The notes: generated by a model not told the origin, from the letters alone. A stretch of 37,695 bases of DNA from Marinobacter sp. AC-23 (GCF_001858325.1 NZ_MBPP01000040.1:1-37695); one strand, 5' to 3'. Positions 28,344 to 37,695 are shown, numbered from the stretch's first letter. Numbers and translations: made by a program.

Positions 28344-29310
28344 TATGCAGCATCCCGAGATACCAGCGTATCAGGCTGAACCAGATGTGGTTCAGGCGTT
28401 GGGGCGCGTGGCTGTGTTTATGGGAGGGGACTCAGCAGAGCGCGACGTTTCTCTCAACAGCGGCAAGGCGGTTCTTGCGGCACTGATCTCCGCAGGCGTG
28501 GATGCCTTTGCTATGGATGTTCAGGGCTGTCTCTTGAAGACCGTAGAGAGGCCAGAGTTTGATCGGGTTTTTATAGCGTTACACGGTCGCGGTGGTGAGG
28601 ACGGAACGCTGCAAGCCATCCTGTCCCAAGCGGGTATTCCCTATACCGGTAGCGAAGTCATGGCTTCGGCGCTGGCAATGGACAAGTTGCGTACGAAATA
28701 CGTGTTTGCTGGCTGTGGTTTGCCAACACCGAAATTCCGAACCATGACGGCTGCCAGTGATGCTGAACAGATCGTTCAAGAGCTGCGATCGCCACTGAGT
28801 GTTAAGCCTTCCCGGGAAGGTTCCAGCATCGGAATTCGTAAAGTAACGACCGCCGCTGAACTGGTTGAAGCCTACGAGGCGGCAGCAGCGCTGGATAGCC
28901 TGGTTTTGGTAGAAGAGTGGATAGAGGGGCCGGAGTTTACAGTCAGTCTGTTGCAGGACAGTGCGTTGCCGGCCATAGGCTTGAGCACAGATCATGTGTT
29001 CTACGACTACGACGCCAAATACCTGGCGGATGATACCCGTTACCGAATCCCCTGCGGCTTGGCGCCTCAGGATGAAGTCAGGTTACAGAACTTGGCGCTG
29101 GAAGCTTTCCGGGTAGTGGGCTGCCGCACCTGGGGCCGGGTAGACATCATGCAAGATGCTAACGGCGAGTTTTGGTTGCTGGAAGTGAATACCGTGCCGG
29201 GGATGACCGACCACAGCTTGGTGCCTATGTCGGCAAAGGCCGCCGGAATGAGCTTTGAAGAATTGGTTGTGCGGATTCTTCAAGACACCTTGGAGGGGGC
29301 CGATGCTTGA
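28336..29310 (+). CDS. ddl: D-alanine: D-alanine ligase
   Basis: ATP-grasp enzyme that makes the D-Ala-D-Ala used by MurF. 324 residues (E. coli DdlB 306). N-terminal [47 protein letters not shown] (ATP lid) and the metal-binding [15 protein letters not shown]. Start GTG 28336 has AAGGAG 9 nt upstream and overlaps murC by 8 nt. The position in the dcw cluster corresponds to E. coli ddlB. Confidence 0.97.
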   Translation: MSDMQHPEIPAYQAEPDVVQALGRVAVFMGGDSAERDVSLNSGKAVLAALISAGVDAFAMDVQGCLLKTVERPEFDRVFIALHGRGGEDGTLQAILSQAGIPYTGSEVMASALAMDKLRTKYVFAGCGLPTPKFRTMTAASDAEQIVQELRSPLSVKPSREGSSIGIRKVTTAAELVEAYEAAAALDSLVLVEEWIEGPEFTVSLLQDSALPAIGLSTDHVFYDYDAKYLADDTRYRIPCGLAPQDEVRLQNLALEAFRVVGCRTWGRVDIMQDANGEFWLLEVNTVPGMTDHSLVPMSAKAAGMSFEELVVRILQDTLEGADA

Positions 29311-30141
29311 AACACTTCTAATCCGGAGTCGGGCGATACCGTCCGACCCTCCCCGCGCCGGGGAGCAACAACCCTTGGGCCGGAGCAGGACCGGTTTGGC
29401 GTGTTTAGAGCTGTGCTTGCCGCTGTGCCTTGGCTTCAGGCAGGTATGGGCATCGCAATCTTGCTGGTTGCAGGCTTGGTGCCCTGGGCAACTGGAAAAG
29501 TGCTGGGCGCCATGGATCAGCAAATTCTGGCCATTGACGTAAACGGTGATTTCATCGGCGACAGTCGCATTGCCATTGAGCGGCAGGCAGGAAACTGGAT
29601 CGGAAAAAGCTATTTCTCTACGGATCTTTCGGACATAAAGGCTGATCTCGAGAAACGTCCGTGGGTTGAGACGGTAGCAGTGCGGCGAGTATGGCCTGAT
29701 CGCTTGGAGATCAACATTCGGGAGAAAAAGCCCCTCGCGTACTGGAACGACGGTCGTTTAGTCAGCCGCACGGGCGAGCTGTTCATGCCGTCCAACCCTG
29801 AGATTGCAGGCCGCTTGCCGCAACTTGCGGGTCCAGATGCGCGAGTACGTGATGTGATCAGTATGGCCCGCACCATGAGTGACAAATTAGTGGGGCACGG
29901 TTTGGGGTTTTCGGGGCTTTCACTGGAACGTCGAGGGGCTTGGACTCTTCGCCTCTCGAACGGAATTGAAGTGGTGCTCGGCCGAGATCAGGTCGCGAAA
30001 CGCTTTGAGCGTTTTATAACGGTTTATGAAAACCGGCTTATATCACGGTCGGACGAAGTTAGCCGGGTAGATGCCCGCTACACGAATGGTGTAGCGGTTC
30101 AGTGGAAGCCAGCACAAACGGCTTCCGGCCCGAAAACATAG
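29303..30141 (+). CDS. ftsQ: Cell division protein FtsQ, frameshifted near the N-terminus as sequenced
   Basis: Bitopic divisome protein that recruits FtsL and FtsB; periplasmic POTRA domain. The continuous frame (hydrophobic segment GIAILLVAGLVPWATG, POTRA region LEKRPWVETVAVRRVWPDRL, then the beta domain) has no ATG before the membrane segment; its first start is GTG 29401. ATG 29303 overlaps ddl by 8 nt, as the previous three genes overlap theirs, and opens [17 protein letters not shown] in another frame. Adding one C to the CCCC at 29351-29354 joins them as D-P-P-P-R-R-G-A-T-T and gives 279 residues (E. coli 276). Without the repair the cytoplasmic tail is almost lost. Probably a missing base in the sequence. 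Confidence 0.85.
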
Positions 30142-30177
30142 AAACAGTAAATTCAGACCTACGGTTTGGTGGAATAC

Positions 30178-31413
30178 ATGTCATCGGTTGAAACGGAAAA
30201 CATGATTGTCGGTCTCGATATCGGAACCTCGAAGGTGGTTGCGATCGTCGGCAAACGCAAAATGGACGGAACCATTGAGGTGGTGGGTATTGGCTCCCAC
30301 CCATCTCGGGGACTGAAGCGGGGCGTGGTGGTGAACATTGAAACCACGGTTCAGGCGATCCAGCGCGCGGTTGAGGAAGCCGAGTTGATGGCAGGTTGCC
30401 GCATTCACTCCGTGTATGCGGGGATTGCCGGTAGCCATATTAAGAGCCTCAACTCTCATGGCATTGTCGCCATCCGCGATCGGGAAGTGACCCAGGCTGA
30501 TATCGACCGAGTGATTGATGCCGCACAGGCGGTCGCCATTCCTGCAGATCAGAAAATTCTGCACATATTGCCGCAGGAATTTGTGATCGATAATCAGGAG
30601 GGGATCAAGGAGCCCATGGGTATGTCCGGTGTGCGCCTGGAGGCGAAGGTGCACCTGGTGACCTGTGCGGTCAACGCAGCTCAAAACATTGAGAAGTGCA
30701 TTCGCCGCTGCGGTCTTGAGGCCGACGACATCATCTTGGAACAGTTGGCTTCCAGCCATGCAATCCTCACCGAGGATGAAAAGGAACTGGGTGTCTGCGT
30801 TGTGGATATGGGGGGTGGTACCACGGATATCGCTGTGTTTACGGGCGGTGCCATTCGCCACACGGCGGTAATCCCCATTGCCGGCGACCAGGTTACTAAC
30901 GACATTGCTATGGCGCTGCGTACACCCACGCAGAACGCCGAAGAGATCAAAATAAAATACGCCTGTGCGTTGACACAACTGGCCGGCGCCGATGAAACCA
31001 TCAAGGTGCCCAGTGTGGGGGATCGCGCACCTCGTGACCTTTCACGCCAGGCTCTGGCAGAGGTTGTTGAGCCGCGCTACGAGGAGTTGTTTACGCTTGT
31101 TCAGTCAGAGCTTAGGCGGTCAGGTTTCGAAGATCTGGTTCCGGCTGGCATCGTGATTACAGGCGGAGCTTCAACCATGGAAGGTGTGGTGGAGCTGGCT
31201 GAAGAAATCTTCCACATGCCGGTACGGCTGGCGTGTCCGCACGCAGTTTCCGGTATGACAGAAGTTGTTAATAACCCGATCTACGCCACAGGCGTCGGGT
31301 TATTGATTCATGGTTTCCGGCAAATGGATCTTGGCCGGACACCGGTGCTCAAGGGTGAAGATGCACCCTCGCTGTTTGAGCGCATGAAGGCTTGGTTTAC
31401 CGGTCAGTTCTGA
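30178..31413 (+). CDS. ftsA: Cell division protein FtsA
   Basis: Actin-like ATPase that tethers FtsZ to the membrane. 411 residues (E. coli 420). Actin-family phosphate motifs: IVGLDIGTSKVVAIVG near the N-terminus and VCVVDMGGGTTDIAVF (phosphate 2), with VITGGASTMEGVVELAEE later. The C-terminal SLFERMKAWFTGQF is the amphipathic membrane-targeting helix. I chose ATG 30178 (GGTGGA upstream, family N-terminus) over the in-frame TTG at 30166. 36 nt separate it from ftsQ. Confidence 0.97.
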   Translation: MSSVETENMIVGLDIGTSKVVAIVGKRKMDGTIEVVGIGSHPSRGLKRGVVVNIETTVQAIQRAVEEAELMAGCRIHSVYAGIAGSHIKSLNSHGIVAIRDREVTQADIDRVIDAAQAVAIPADQKILHILPQEFVIDNQEGIKEPMGMSGVRLEAKVHLVTCAVNAAQNIEKCIRRCGLEADDIILEQLASSHAILTEDEKELGVCVVDMGGGTTDIAVFTGGAIRHTAVIPIAGDQVTNDIAMALRTPTQNAEEIKIKYACALTQLAGADETIKVPSVGDRAPRDLSRQALAEVVEPRYEELFTLVQSELRRSGFEDLVPAGIVITGGASTMEGVVELAEEIFHMPVRLACPHAVSGMTEVVNNPIYATGVGLLIHGFRQMDLGRTPVLKGEDAPSLFERMKAWFTGQF

Positions 31414-31467
31414 CGGTTCCGGGCAAGTAGTAAACGAAGGTGTCTCGAAAATACAATCTCGAATAAA

Positions 31468-31485
31468 CAGCCTGGAACAAGGCTG
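31468..31485 (+). promoter_or_regulatory. Stem-loop in the ftsZ leader
   Basis: CAGCCT (31468-31473) and AGGCTG (31480-31485) form a perfect 6-bp hairpin with a GGAACA loop. It lies about 10 nt before the strong ftsZ SD (GAAGGAGAAGGGG) in the 95-nt ftsA-ftsZ gap. Upstream is a TACAAT (31452-31457) without a clear -35. Function is unproven; it could affect ftsZ translation or mRNA stability. Confidence 0.4.
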
Positions 31486-31508
31486 AAACAGCACGAAGGA
31501 GAAGGGGA

Positions 31509-32666
31509 ATGTTTGAACTTGTCGATAATGTCCAACAAAACGCTGTCATTAAGGTAGTTGGTGTAGGCGGCGGCGGCGGTAACGCTGTGCGCCACATGCT
31601 AAACAGTGACATTGAGGGTGTGGAGTTCATCTGCGCCAACACAGATGCCCAGGCACTGGCTGATATGGATGCGCGTCAGATCATCCAGCTGGGCGGTAAC
31701 ATCACGAAAGGTCTGGGCGCAGGGGCGAATCCGGAAATCGGACGTCAATCTGCCCTGGAAGATCGCGATCGTATTGCCGAAGCTATCAAAGGCGCAGACA
31801 TGGTGTTTATTACCGCTGGTATGGGCGGTGGTACTGGCACCGGCGCTGCACCAGTGGTCGCAGAGGTTGCGCGGGAAATGGGTATTCTTACCGTTGCCGT
31901 GGTTACCAAGCCGTTCAATTTTGAAGGCGGCAAGCGTATGAGCTTGGCCGAACAAGGGCTTAGGGAGCTGGAAGAATGCGTTGATTCGCTGATCACCATC
32001 CCTAACGAAAAGTTGCTCGCTGTGTTGGGTAAAAAGACCAGCCTGTTGGACGCATTTGCTGCTGCGAATGATGTTCTGCTCGGCGCGGTTCAGGGTATTG
32101 CTGACCTGATTACTCGCAACGGCATGATTAACGTCGACTTTGCCGACGTGAAGACGGTGATGTCTGAAATGGGTATGGCAATGATGGGTACGGCACGCGC
32201 CACTGGTGAAAACCGTGCGCGGGAAGCTGCCGAAGCCGCAATTCGTAGCCCGTTGCTGGAAGACGTCAACTTGCAGGGTGCCAAGGGTATTCTGGTCAAT
32301 ATCACTGCCGGTATGGACTTGAACCTGGGCGAATTCTCCGAGGTTGGCGACATTGTGCGTGAGTTTGCATCCGACTCCGCTACGGTCGTAGTAGGTACCG
32401 TTATCGATCCGGAAATGACTGAAGAACTGAAGGTGACCGTTGTTGCCACAGGTCTTGGCGGGGATCGCGAGAAGCCAACCAAAGTAGTGGATAACACCCG
32501 CACTCTGGATGGCAAAACAGATTACAACCAGCTGGATCGCCCTGCAATCTTGCGTCGCCGTGCGGTATCACACGGTAATGTTGCGATTGATCAGAGCAAA
32601 GAAAGTGAAGAGCAGGGGGTCGACTATCTCGATATTCCCGCATTCCTTCGCAGGCAGGCTGACTGA
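31509..32666 (+). CDS. ftsZ: Cell division protein FtsZ
   Basis: Tubulin-like GTPase that polymerises into the division ring. 385 residues (E. coli 383). GTP-binding [13 protein letters not shown] near the N-terminus, tubulin signature GGGTGTG (106-112), T7-loop region [20 protein letters not shown], a variable linker, and the conserved C-terminal peptide [14 protein letters not shown] that binds FtsA and ZipA. Strong SD before ATG 31509. It ends the dcw cluster. Confidence 0.99.
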   Translation: MFELVDNVQQNAVIKVVGVGGGGGNAVRHMLNSDIEGVEFICANTDAQALADMDARQIIQLGGNITKGLGAGANPEIGRQSALEDRDRIAEAIKGADMVFITAGMGGGTGTGAAPVVAEVAREMGILTVAVVTKPFNFEGGKRMSLAEQGLRELEECVDSLITIPNEKLLAVLGKKTSLLDAFAAANDVLLGAVQGIADLITRNGMINVDFADVKTVMSEMGMAMMGTARATGENRAREAAEAAIRSPLLEDVNLQGAKGILVNITAGMDLNLGEFSEVGDIVREFASDSATVVVGTVIDPEMTEELKVTVVATGLGGDREKPTKVVDNTRTLDGKTDYNQLDRPAILRRRAVSHGNVAIDQSKESEEQGVDYLDIPAFLRRQAD

Positions 32667-32686
32667 TAATCTAGTGTAATTAACAT

Positions 32687-32705
32687 CCGAAGTGGGTCGG
32701 TTTTT
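32687..32705 (+). terminator. Weak candidate terminator after ftsZ
   Basis: CCGA-AGTGGG-TCGG followed by TTTTT, 20 nt past the ftsZ stop. The stem is only 4 bp, so it is at best a partial terminator. Confidence 0.3.
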
Positions 32706-32754
32706 GTATGGATAGACCACGAAATCGGATAACGGTGCGCTGATTGCCGGTGGT

Positions 32755-32781
32755 GACATTGCATGAAATTCAGGCAATGTC
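32755..32781. promoter_or_regulatory. Perfect 8-bp inverted repeat upstream of lpxC
   Basis: GACATTGC (32755-32762) and GCAATGTC (32774-32781) with an 11-nt spacer (centre to centre 19 bp). No T run follows, so it is not an intrinsic terminator; the geometry suits a dimeric regulator or an mRNA hairpin. It is about 95 nt before lpxC. A possible -10, TAGAAT (32840-32845), lies further down without a good -35. Confidence 0.4.
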
Positions 32782-32874
32782 GAGCTGTGCAAATGGTACT
32801 CAGTCGTATTTTTTGATATTCTACGGGCAGATTTTTGCCTAGAATATCGCCAATTTTTACGGAATAACGAACCG

Positions 32875-33792
32875 ATGATCAGACAACGGACACTAAAAAA
32901 CACGATCCGTGCTACTGGGATTGGGCTGCATTCGGGGGAAAAGGTTTACCTTACCCTGAAGCCGGCTCCGGTAGATTCGGGAATCATTTTCCGGCGCACA
33001 GATCTCGACCCTGCGGTCGAAATCCTGGCCTGCGCTGAAAATGTGGGTGAGACCATGCTGTCCACGACGCTGGTAAAAGACGGTGTCCGTGTGGCGACAA
33101 TTGAGCATTTATTGTCAGCCATGGCTGGTCTCGGTATCGACAACTGCTTTGTTGAATTGAGCGCTGCAGAAGTGCCGATCATGGACGGCTCTGCCGGTCC
33201 GTTCGTCTTTCTGCTGCAGTCTGCCGGCATTGCCGAGCAGGAAGCTGCTAAGCGGTTCATTCGCATCAAGCGCGAAGTGACCATTGAAGAAGGCGACAAG
33301 AAGGCTACCTTCCTGCCGTTTGAAGGCTTCAAGGTGAGCTTTGGCATCGACTTTGATCACCCAGTGTTCAAGGGCCGTGCCCAGACTGCGACGGTAGATT
33401 TTTCGAGCACGTCTTTCGTGAAGGAAGTCAGTCGCGCACGAACTTTCGGGTTTATGCGTGATATTGAAAAGCTACGGGCGATGAATCTGGCGCTGGGTGG
33501 CAGTGTAGATAACGCGATTGTGGTCGACGACTACAAGATTCTTAACGAAGACGGTCTTCGTTATGAGGATGAGTTCGTCAAACACAAAGTACTGGACGCA
33601 ATTGGGGATCTCTACTTATTGGGCAACAGCCTGATTGGCGAGTTTCGTGGTATCAAGTCCGGTCACGACCTGAATAATAAGTTGCTGCGCAAACTCAGGG
33701 CAGAAGAGGATGCATGGGAAGTGGTTACCTTTGATAACGAAGAAACCGCCCCTATCTCCTACATGAAACCTGTGTTGGCGGTGCCGGTTTAA
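32875..33792 (+). CDS. lpxC: UDP-3-O-acyl-N-acetylglucosamine deacetylase
   Basis: Zinc amidase catalysing the first committed step of lipid A synthesis. 305 residues, the same as E. coli. Zinc ligands are His78 (TIEHLLSA), His237 and Asp241 ([10 protein letters not shown]); the catalytic His is in [10 protein letters not shown] (about 264). In E. coli LpxC is degraded by FtsH through its C-terminus; the tail here (MKPVLAVPV) is hydrophobic but not identical. The gene has its own 208-nt upstream region after ftsZ and is convergent with dciA. Confidence 0.98.
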   Translation: MIRQRTLKNTIRATGIGLHSGEKVYLTLKPAPVDSGIIFRRTDLDPAVEILACAENVGETMLSTTLVKDGVRVATIEHLLSAMAGLGIDNCFVELSAAEVPIMDGSAGPFVFLLQSAGIAEQEAAKRFIRIKREVTIEEGDKKATFLPFEGFKVSFGIDFDHPVFKGRAQTATVDFSSTSFVKEVSRARTFGFMRDIEKLRAMNLALGGSVDNAIVVDDYKILNEDGLRYEDEFVKHKVLDAIGDLYLLGNSLIGEFRGIKSGHDLNNKLLRKLRAEEDAWEVVTFDNEETAPISYMKPVLAVPV

Positions 33793-33810
33793 GGCCGGAT
33801 GCCTTAATCC
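33786..33810. repeat. Palindrome containing both convergent stop codons (lpxC/dciA)
   Basis: Arms GGTTTAAGGC (33786-33795) and GCCTTAATCC (33801-33810) pair at nine of ten positions around a CGGAT loop. The left arm contains the lpxC TAA (33790-33792) and the right arm contains the dciA stop (33804-33806, read on the minus strand). It could act as a two-way transcript-end hairpin, although neither side has a T run. Confidence 0.55.
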
Positions 33811-34250
33811 CGGACGTGGCTTGCGAGTTTTTCGAGAACCTCGCGTAGTTTTTTGTCCTTCGTGTGCCCGGCTTCCTCTTTGAGGAGTCGGGCATTTTCT
33901 TCACTTAGGGGAATCTTTTTCGCTGGCGGTTTTTCATGAAACCGTGGCGGCACCACTTTCACCTTGAGCTTCCATACAAACCGGAACAGCTCATTCTCAC
34001 GCAATGTTTCCATGATCTCGTGTTGCCGAAAGCGAATCTGGCTCGCTTTTCCTGCGCTTTCTGCCGACAAAGTTAGTTCGCCTTCTAAACAGCAGACAAA
34101 CCGGGTACCAGGTGCCAATGCTGGAGGTAACGAGGCCATAACCTGTTCTTCTGCCATGCGGTGAGTGTTGGCTTTTGCCACCAGTTCTCTCAACACTGGG
34201 GTTCTGCCCAGGTTGTCGAAGGTCATTTTTTGTTCACTTTTTCGCTTCAT
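33804..34250 (-). CDS. dciA: DUF721 protein, DciA-type replicative helicase loader
   Basis: DUF721/DciA proteins act on the replicative helicase DnaB in bacteria that lack DnaC or DnaI. 148 residues from ATG 34250. The DUF721 core is at the N-terminus (LRELVAKANTHRMAEEQVMA, then LPPALAPGTRFVCCLEGELTLSAES, FRQHEIMETL), followed by a basic, helical C-terminal tail (KIPLSEENARLLKEEAGHTKDKKLREVLEKLASH). The frame stays open to 34301, but the extra residues do not resemble the family. It lies between lpxC and secA as in Pseudomonas. The call rests on recalled family features and synteny. Confidence 0.78.
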   Translation of the reverse strand: MKRKSEQKMTFDNLGRTPVLRELVAKANTHRMAEEQVMASLPPALAPGTRFVCCLEGELTLSAESAGKASQIRFRQHEIMETLRENELFRFVWKLKVKVVPPRFHEKPPAKKIPLSEENARLLKEEAGHTKDKKLREVLEKLASHVRD

Positions 34251-34480
34251 AAGGCGTTTTCTTCTCGACGGCCACGATAACGATTGGTTACACTTCGGCA
34301 CCTTTTGTGCGTAGTGCCAGCGCTGCTCTTGTTTTACCTTGTTGTAAATGAGTATGTCTACCGGGCGCTACGATTTATCAGTACGTAGTTGTTGCTAAGG
34401 ATGGCAAACCCGCTCGGATTATTCCGGGCTGCAACACTACAGGACACGGTTGCGGCTCATCTATGAAGTCTGAAGATAAT

Positions 34481-35415
34481 ATGAATATCATTCTTGTAAG
34501 CAAGGGCCACGGAAAATCCCGTGTGTTGGCGCTGAATGGCACGACTGCCTTTTCTCTGGCCTTTGTAGGGGCTATTTTGATTGCTGCTGCAGGCTGGGCG
34601 GGGTATAGCGTGGCGATGAGCCAGGCAGATGCGCGCGAACCTTCGGACTCTGAACTCATAGCTCAATGGCGAAGCAAGCTCAGCGAGCAAAAAACTGAAC
34701 TGGCCGGCGTACAGCAGAATGTACAAGATCAAGTAGATGCACTGACACTGCGTCTTGGCGAGATTCAGGGCCGTTTATTACGACTCGATGCATTGGGTCA
34801 GCGTTTTGTGGAATCTGGTCTGGTTGCCAGTGACGAATTTGATTTTAGCCAGCCGGCGGCGGTTGGTGGCCCAGAGGATTCGCTTCCTGCTGACTCTTTT
34901 TCAGCGCCCGAGCTTACCCGGATGATTGATGAGTTGGAGCGCAAAATGCTGGATCGTGAGCAGCAGTTGCGGCTTCTGGATCAGGTTTCGTCCCGTCAAA
35001 AGCTGGAGGATGAGTTGTACCTGGAAGGTCGCCCGATAACTTGGGGCTGGTTGTCCTCGCGTTACGGCTTTCGTTCGGATCCGTTTACCGGAAAGCGCAC
35101 TTGGCATGCGGGCGTTGATCTTGCGGGTAAGGACGGCAGTGACATTATCTCTGTTGCGGGCGGCGTAGTAACATACGCAGGCGAGCGTCACGGTTACGGC
35201 AACCTGGTTGAGGTTGATCATGGGGATGGCCTTGTTACCCGCTACGCTCATTGCAAGACAATCAAAACCAATGTTGGTGATGTCGTACAGAAGGGGCAAG
35301 TGTTGGCGTTGATGGGAAGTACCGGTCGCTCCACGGGGCCCATGTGCACTTTGAGGTCATTCGCGGTGGCAAAACTGAGAACCCTGAAACCTACATTAAA
35401 AGGGCAAGCCGTTAG
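34481..35415 (+). CDS. M23-family (LytM-like) metallopeptidase, frameshifted near the C-terminus as sequenced
   Basis: Predicted envelope peptidoglycan hydrolase or regulator. Order: short cytoplasmic N-terminus (MNIILVSKGHGKSRVLAL), one membrane segment (about 22-45), a coiled-coil stalk, then the LytM domain with SRYGFRSDPFTGKRTWHAGVDLA (first zinc His-x3-Asp, in parts) and GNLVEVDHGDGLVTRYAHC. The second zinc motif, HVHFE, is out of frame: as read, the protein turns into unrelated residues after STGRSTGP and runs to 35434. Adding one C to the CCC at 35339-35341 gives GPHVHFEVIRGGKTENPETYI and a stop at 35415 (311 residues). Start 34481 is chosen over ATG 34463 from the family N-terminus; both lack a strong SD. 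Similar peptidases lie before secA in Pseudomonas. Confidence 0.85.
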
Positions 35416-35530
35416 TCTTTCGGATTTTGCCTGACGTTTGCCAGCGCCCCACCTCGCCCCATTAGGTTCTTTAACTCCCGGCATTTGGTGCAGTATAGCC
35501 TCTGATCTTCGGCTATGTGAGCCCTACCTT

Positions 35531-35558
35531 TTGTCCTGTCACGAAATAAGGTTAGAAT
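35531..35558 (+). promoter_or_regulatory. secA promoter
   Basis: -35 TTGTCC (35531-35536), 16-bp spacer, -10 TAGAAT (35553-35558), with start near 35565 and a ~30-nt leader. There is no secM-like leader gene between lpxC and secA, so the E. coli arrest-peptide control of secA is absent here. Confidence 0.6.
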
Positions 35559-35595
35559 GCCGGCTTCCTCCGTTTAATCAAAGAAGCAGTGGTCT

Positions 35596-37695
35596 ATGTT
35601 CTCAAAGTTTGCAACCAAGATGTTCGGCAGTAAAAATGCCAGAGAAATCAAGAGAATGCGTAAGCAGGTTTTGCGTGTTAATGAGCTTGAAGAGCAGTTT
35701 GGTAATCTGGCGGACACCGAGTTGCAGGGCAAAACGGCTGAGTTTCGTCGCCGCCTTGATGAGGGCGAGAGCTTAGATGCACTGCTGCCTGAAGCTTTTG
35801 CGACGGTTCGTGAAGCTGGGCGCCGCGTTATGGGCATGCGCCACTACGATGTACAGCTGGTTGGCGGTATTACCCTGCATGAGGGTCGGATTGCGGAGAT
35901 GAAGACCGGTGAGGGTAAGACACTGGTCGCGACCGTCGCTGTTTATCTCAACGCCCTGCCAAGCAAAGGCGTACACGTTATAACTGTAAACGATTACCTG
36001 GCCAGCCGTGACGCAGAGTGGATGGGTAAGCTTTATGGTTTCCTTGGGTTGCAGGTAGGTGTGGTTGTTTCAGGCCAGCCGTCGGAAGAAAAGCGTGCGG
36101 CTTACCAGGCCGACATCACCTACGGTACAAACAACGAATTTGGATTTGATTACCTGCGGGATAATATGGCATTCAGCACCGACGACAAGGTGCAGCGTGG
36201 CCTTTACTACGCCATTGTCGACGAAGTCGACTCTATTCTTATCGATGAAGCCCGTACGCCACTGATCATTTCTGGCGCCGCAGAAGACAGCTCCAAAGCA
36301 TACTTGGCCATTAATGAACTGATTCCGAGCCTGGAAAAAGGTGAGGAGAACGAAGAGGGCGAATCCTCTGGCGACTTCACTATTGATGAGAAATCCCGCC
36401 AAGTAGAGCTCACCGAGGCCGGCCACGAAAGAGTGGAAGAACTGCTGCTAAGCCGTGAACTACTGGGAGAAGGTGAGAGCCTTTATTCTGCGGCCAATCT
36501 TAGCCTGCTGCACCACGTGCACTCAGCGCTTCGTGCCCACCACCTGTTTCAAAAAGATGTGGATTACATCGTTCAGGGTGGCCAAGTTGTCATTGTTGAC
36601 GAACACACAGGCCGTACCATGCCAGGCCGTCGCTGGAGTGAAGGTCTGCACCAAGCGATGGAAGCCAAAGAAGGTCTGAATATTCAGGCAGAAAGCCAGA
36701 CCTTGGCTTCAACCACATTCCAGAACTACTTCCGGCTGTACAGTAAGCTTTCCGGTATGACCGGTACCGCTGATACCGAAGCCTTCGAATTCCGCCAGAT
36801 ATACGGCCTTGATGTGGTGGTTATACCGCCCAACAAGCCAATACAGCGCATTGATTATAACGACCTTGTTTACTTGACCCAGGATGAGAAGTTTCACGCC
36901 ATCATTGATGAGATCAAAGATGTGACAGGCGAGGGCAGGCCCATTCTGGTAGGTACCGCTTCTATTGAGGCATCTGAGCTACTCTCTATGCTGCTGAAAA
37001 AAGCCCGCATTGAGCACAAGATTCTGAACGCCAAGCAGCATGAATCAGAAGCCCAAATTATTGCTCAGGCTGGCCGCCCGGGCGCTGTGACCATCGCCAC
37101 CAACATGGCTGGCCGGGGTACCGATATTGTATTGGGCGGTAACTGGGAACACGAAGCAGCTGCCGTTGGCGCTGCAACCGAAGAGGAGCTTGCGCGGCTT
37201 AAAGCAGAGTGGGCCGAGCGCCATAATCAAGTGTTGGACGCCGGCGGCCTGCACATTGTAGGTACTGAGCGCCATGAGTCTCGCCGCATAGACAACCAAT
37301 TGCGCGGCCGTGCCGGACGTCAGGGCGACCCGGGTTCTTCCCGCTTCTTCTTGTCCCTGGAAGATAACCTGATGCGTATCTTTGCGCCGGACAAGGTTAA
37401 GAGCCTGATGCAGGCGATGGGTATGAAGAAGGGTGAGGCTATCGAGCACCGCATGGTTACAAATGCCATCGAAAAATCCCAGCGCAAGGTCGAGGGCCGT
37501 AACTTCGACATGCGTAAAACGCTGCTCGAGTACGATGACGTAGCCAACGATCAACGTACGGTTATCTACGACCAGCGTAACGAAGTAATGTCTTCTGAGG
37601 ATGTCTCCGAGATGGTAGATACCATCCGTGAGGACGTTGTTGATGTGTTAGTGAGCGAGCATATTCCGCCCCAGAGCATGCCTGAGCAGTGGGAT
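35596..37695 (+). CDS. secA: Preprotein translocase ATPase SecA (3' end beyond window)
   Basis: Motor ATPase that drives unfolded preproteins through SecYEG. The first 700 codons are present and open; about 200 more are expected. The start [20 protein letters not shown] fits the family. Walker A is MKTGEGKT with Lys108 and the Walker B DEVD begins at Asp209, the same numbering as E. coli. Also visible are [19 protein letters not shown], the preprotein cross-linking domain region, [37 protein letters not shown] and the arginine-finger region [12 protein letters not shown]. The C-terminal zinc-binding tail lies outside the window. Confidence 0.98.
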   Translation, partial: MFSKFATKMFGSKNAREIKRMRKQVLRVNELEEQFGNLADTELQGKTAEFRRRLDEGESLDALLPEAFATVREAGRRVMGMRHYDVQLVGGITLHEGRIAEMKTGEGKTLVATVAVYLNALPSKGVHVITVNDYLASRDAEWMGKLYGFLGLQVGVVVSGQPSEEKRAAYQADITYGTNNEFGFDYLRDNMAFSTDDKVQRGLYYAIVDEVDSILIDEARTPLIISGAAEDSSKAYLAINELIPSLEKGEENEEGESSGDFTIDEKSRQVELTEAGHERVEELLLSRELLGEGESLYSAANLSLLHHVHSALRAHHLFQKDVDYIVQGGQVVIVDEHTGRTMPGRRWSEGLHQAMEAKEGLNIQAESQTLASTTFQNYFRLYSKLSGMTGTADTEAFEFRQIYGLDVVVIPPNKPIQRIDYNDLVYLTQDEKFHAIIDEIKDVTGEGRPILVGTASIEASELLSMLLKKARIEHKILNAKQHESEAQIIAQAGRPGAVTIATNMAGRGTDIVLGGNWEHEAAAVGAATEEELARLKAEWAERHNQVLDAGGLHIVGTERHESRRIDNQLRGRAGRQGDPGSSRFFLSLEDNLMRIFAPDKVKSLMQAMGMKKGEAIEHRMVTNAIEKSQRKVEGRNFDMRKTLLEYDDVANDQRTVIYDQRNEVMSSEDVSEMVDTIREDVVDVLVSEHIPPQSMPEQWD

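Noticed and set aside
29401..30141. ftsQ starting at GTG 29401
   Set aside because: The protein would begin almost at its membrane segment, there is no SD, and a 90-nt gap would break the pattern of 8-nt overlaps. The frameshifted upstream ATG explains it better.

Overview
The window is a chromosomal housekeeping segment of a gammaproteobacterium. Protein sequences and gene order (petABC-sspA-sspB; rnpB directly before mraZ; lpxC, a DUF721/DciA gene, an M23 peptidase, then secA) point to a Marinobacter-like or Pseudomonas-relative marine lineage. This assignment is an inference from synteny and recalled homologues, not from a database search. I see no insertion sequence, prophage, CRISPR array, tRNA or other mobile DNA.

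Layout. Positions 1-531 are the 3' end of an rRNA operon (23S tail, 5S, terminator). Positions 540-5942 hold leuA, a HolD (psi)-like gene, rimI, prfC and a tatD-family gene, matching the order of the E. coli holD-rimI-prfC-yjjV region but with leuA in front. Positions 5974-7040 are the rplM-rpsI ribosomal operon. Positions 7100-9875 encode the cytochrome bc1 complex (petABC). Positions 9922-11073 hold sspA and sspB. Positions 11072-13934 (minus strand) hold lpoA, yraN and a diverged diaA. rsmI is divergent from lpoA and is followed by the RNase P RNA gene. Positions 15580-32666 are a complete dcw cluster: mraZ, rsmH, ftsL, ftsI, murE, murF, mraY, murD, ftsW, murG, murC, ddl, ftsQ, ftsA, ftsZ. 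It opens with a textbook promoter and a four-repeat MraZ operator. After it come lpxC, a convergent dciA, an M23 peptidase and the first 700 codons of secA, which runs off the window.

How the genes work together. The dcw block makes UDP-MurNAc-pentapeptide (MurC-MurD-MurE-MurF with Ddl), converts it to lipid I and II (MraY, MurG), and builds the divisome (FtsZ, FtsA, FtsQ, FtsL, FtsW, FtsI). LpoA activates a class A penicillin-binding protein and LpxC commits UDP-GlcNAc to lipid A, so the region covers most envelope-precursor decisions. Three replication factors are scattered through it: HolD-like psi, DiaA and DciA.

The most useful observation is technical. Four conserved genes (sspA, rsmI, ftsQ and the M23 peptidase) each carry one apparent frameshift. 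In every case the frame is restored by adding a single C to a short run of C. This looks like a shared sequencing or assembly artefact, because essential ftsQ is among them. I found no strong candidate for an undescribed biological system; the more interesting biology is the long cryptic psi subunit, the DiaA-like protein with a lost sugar-phosphate site, and several small regulatory palindromes.
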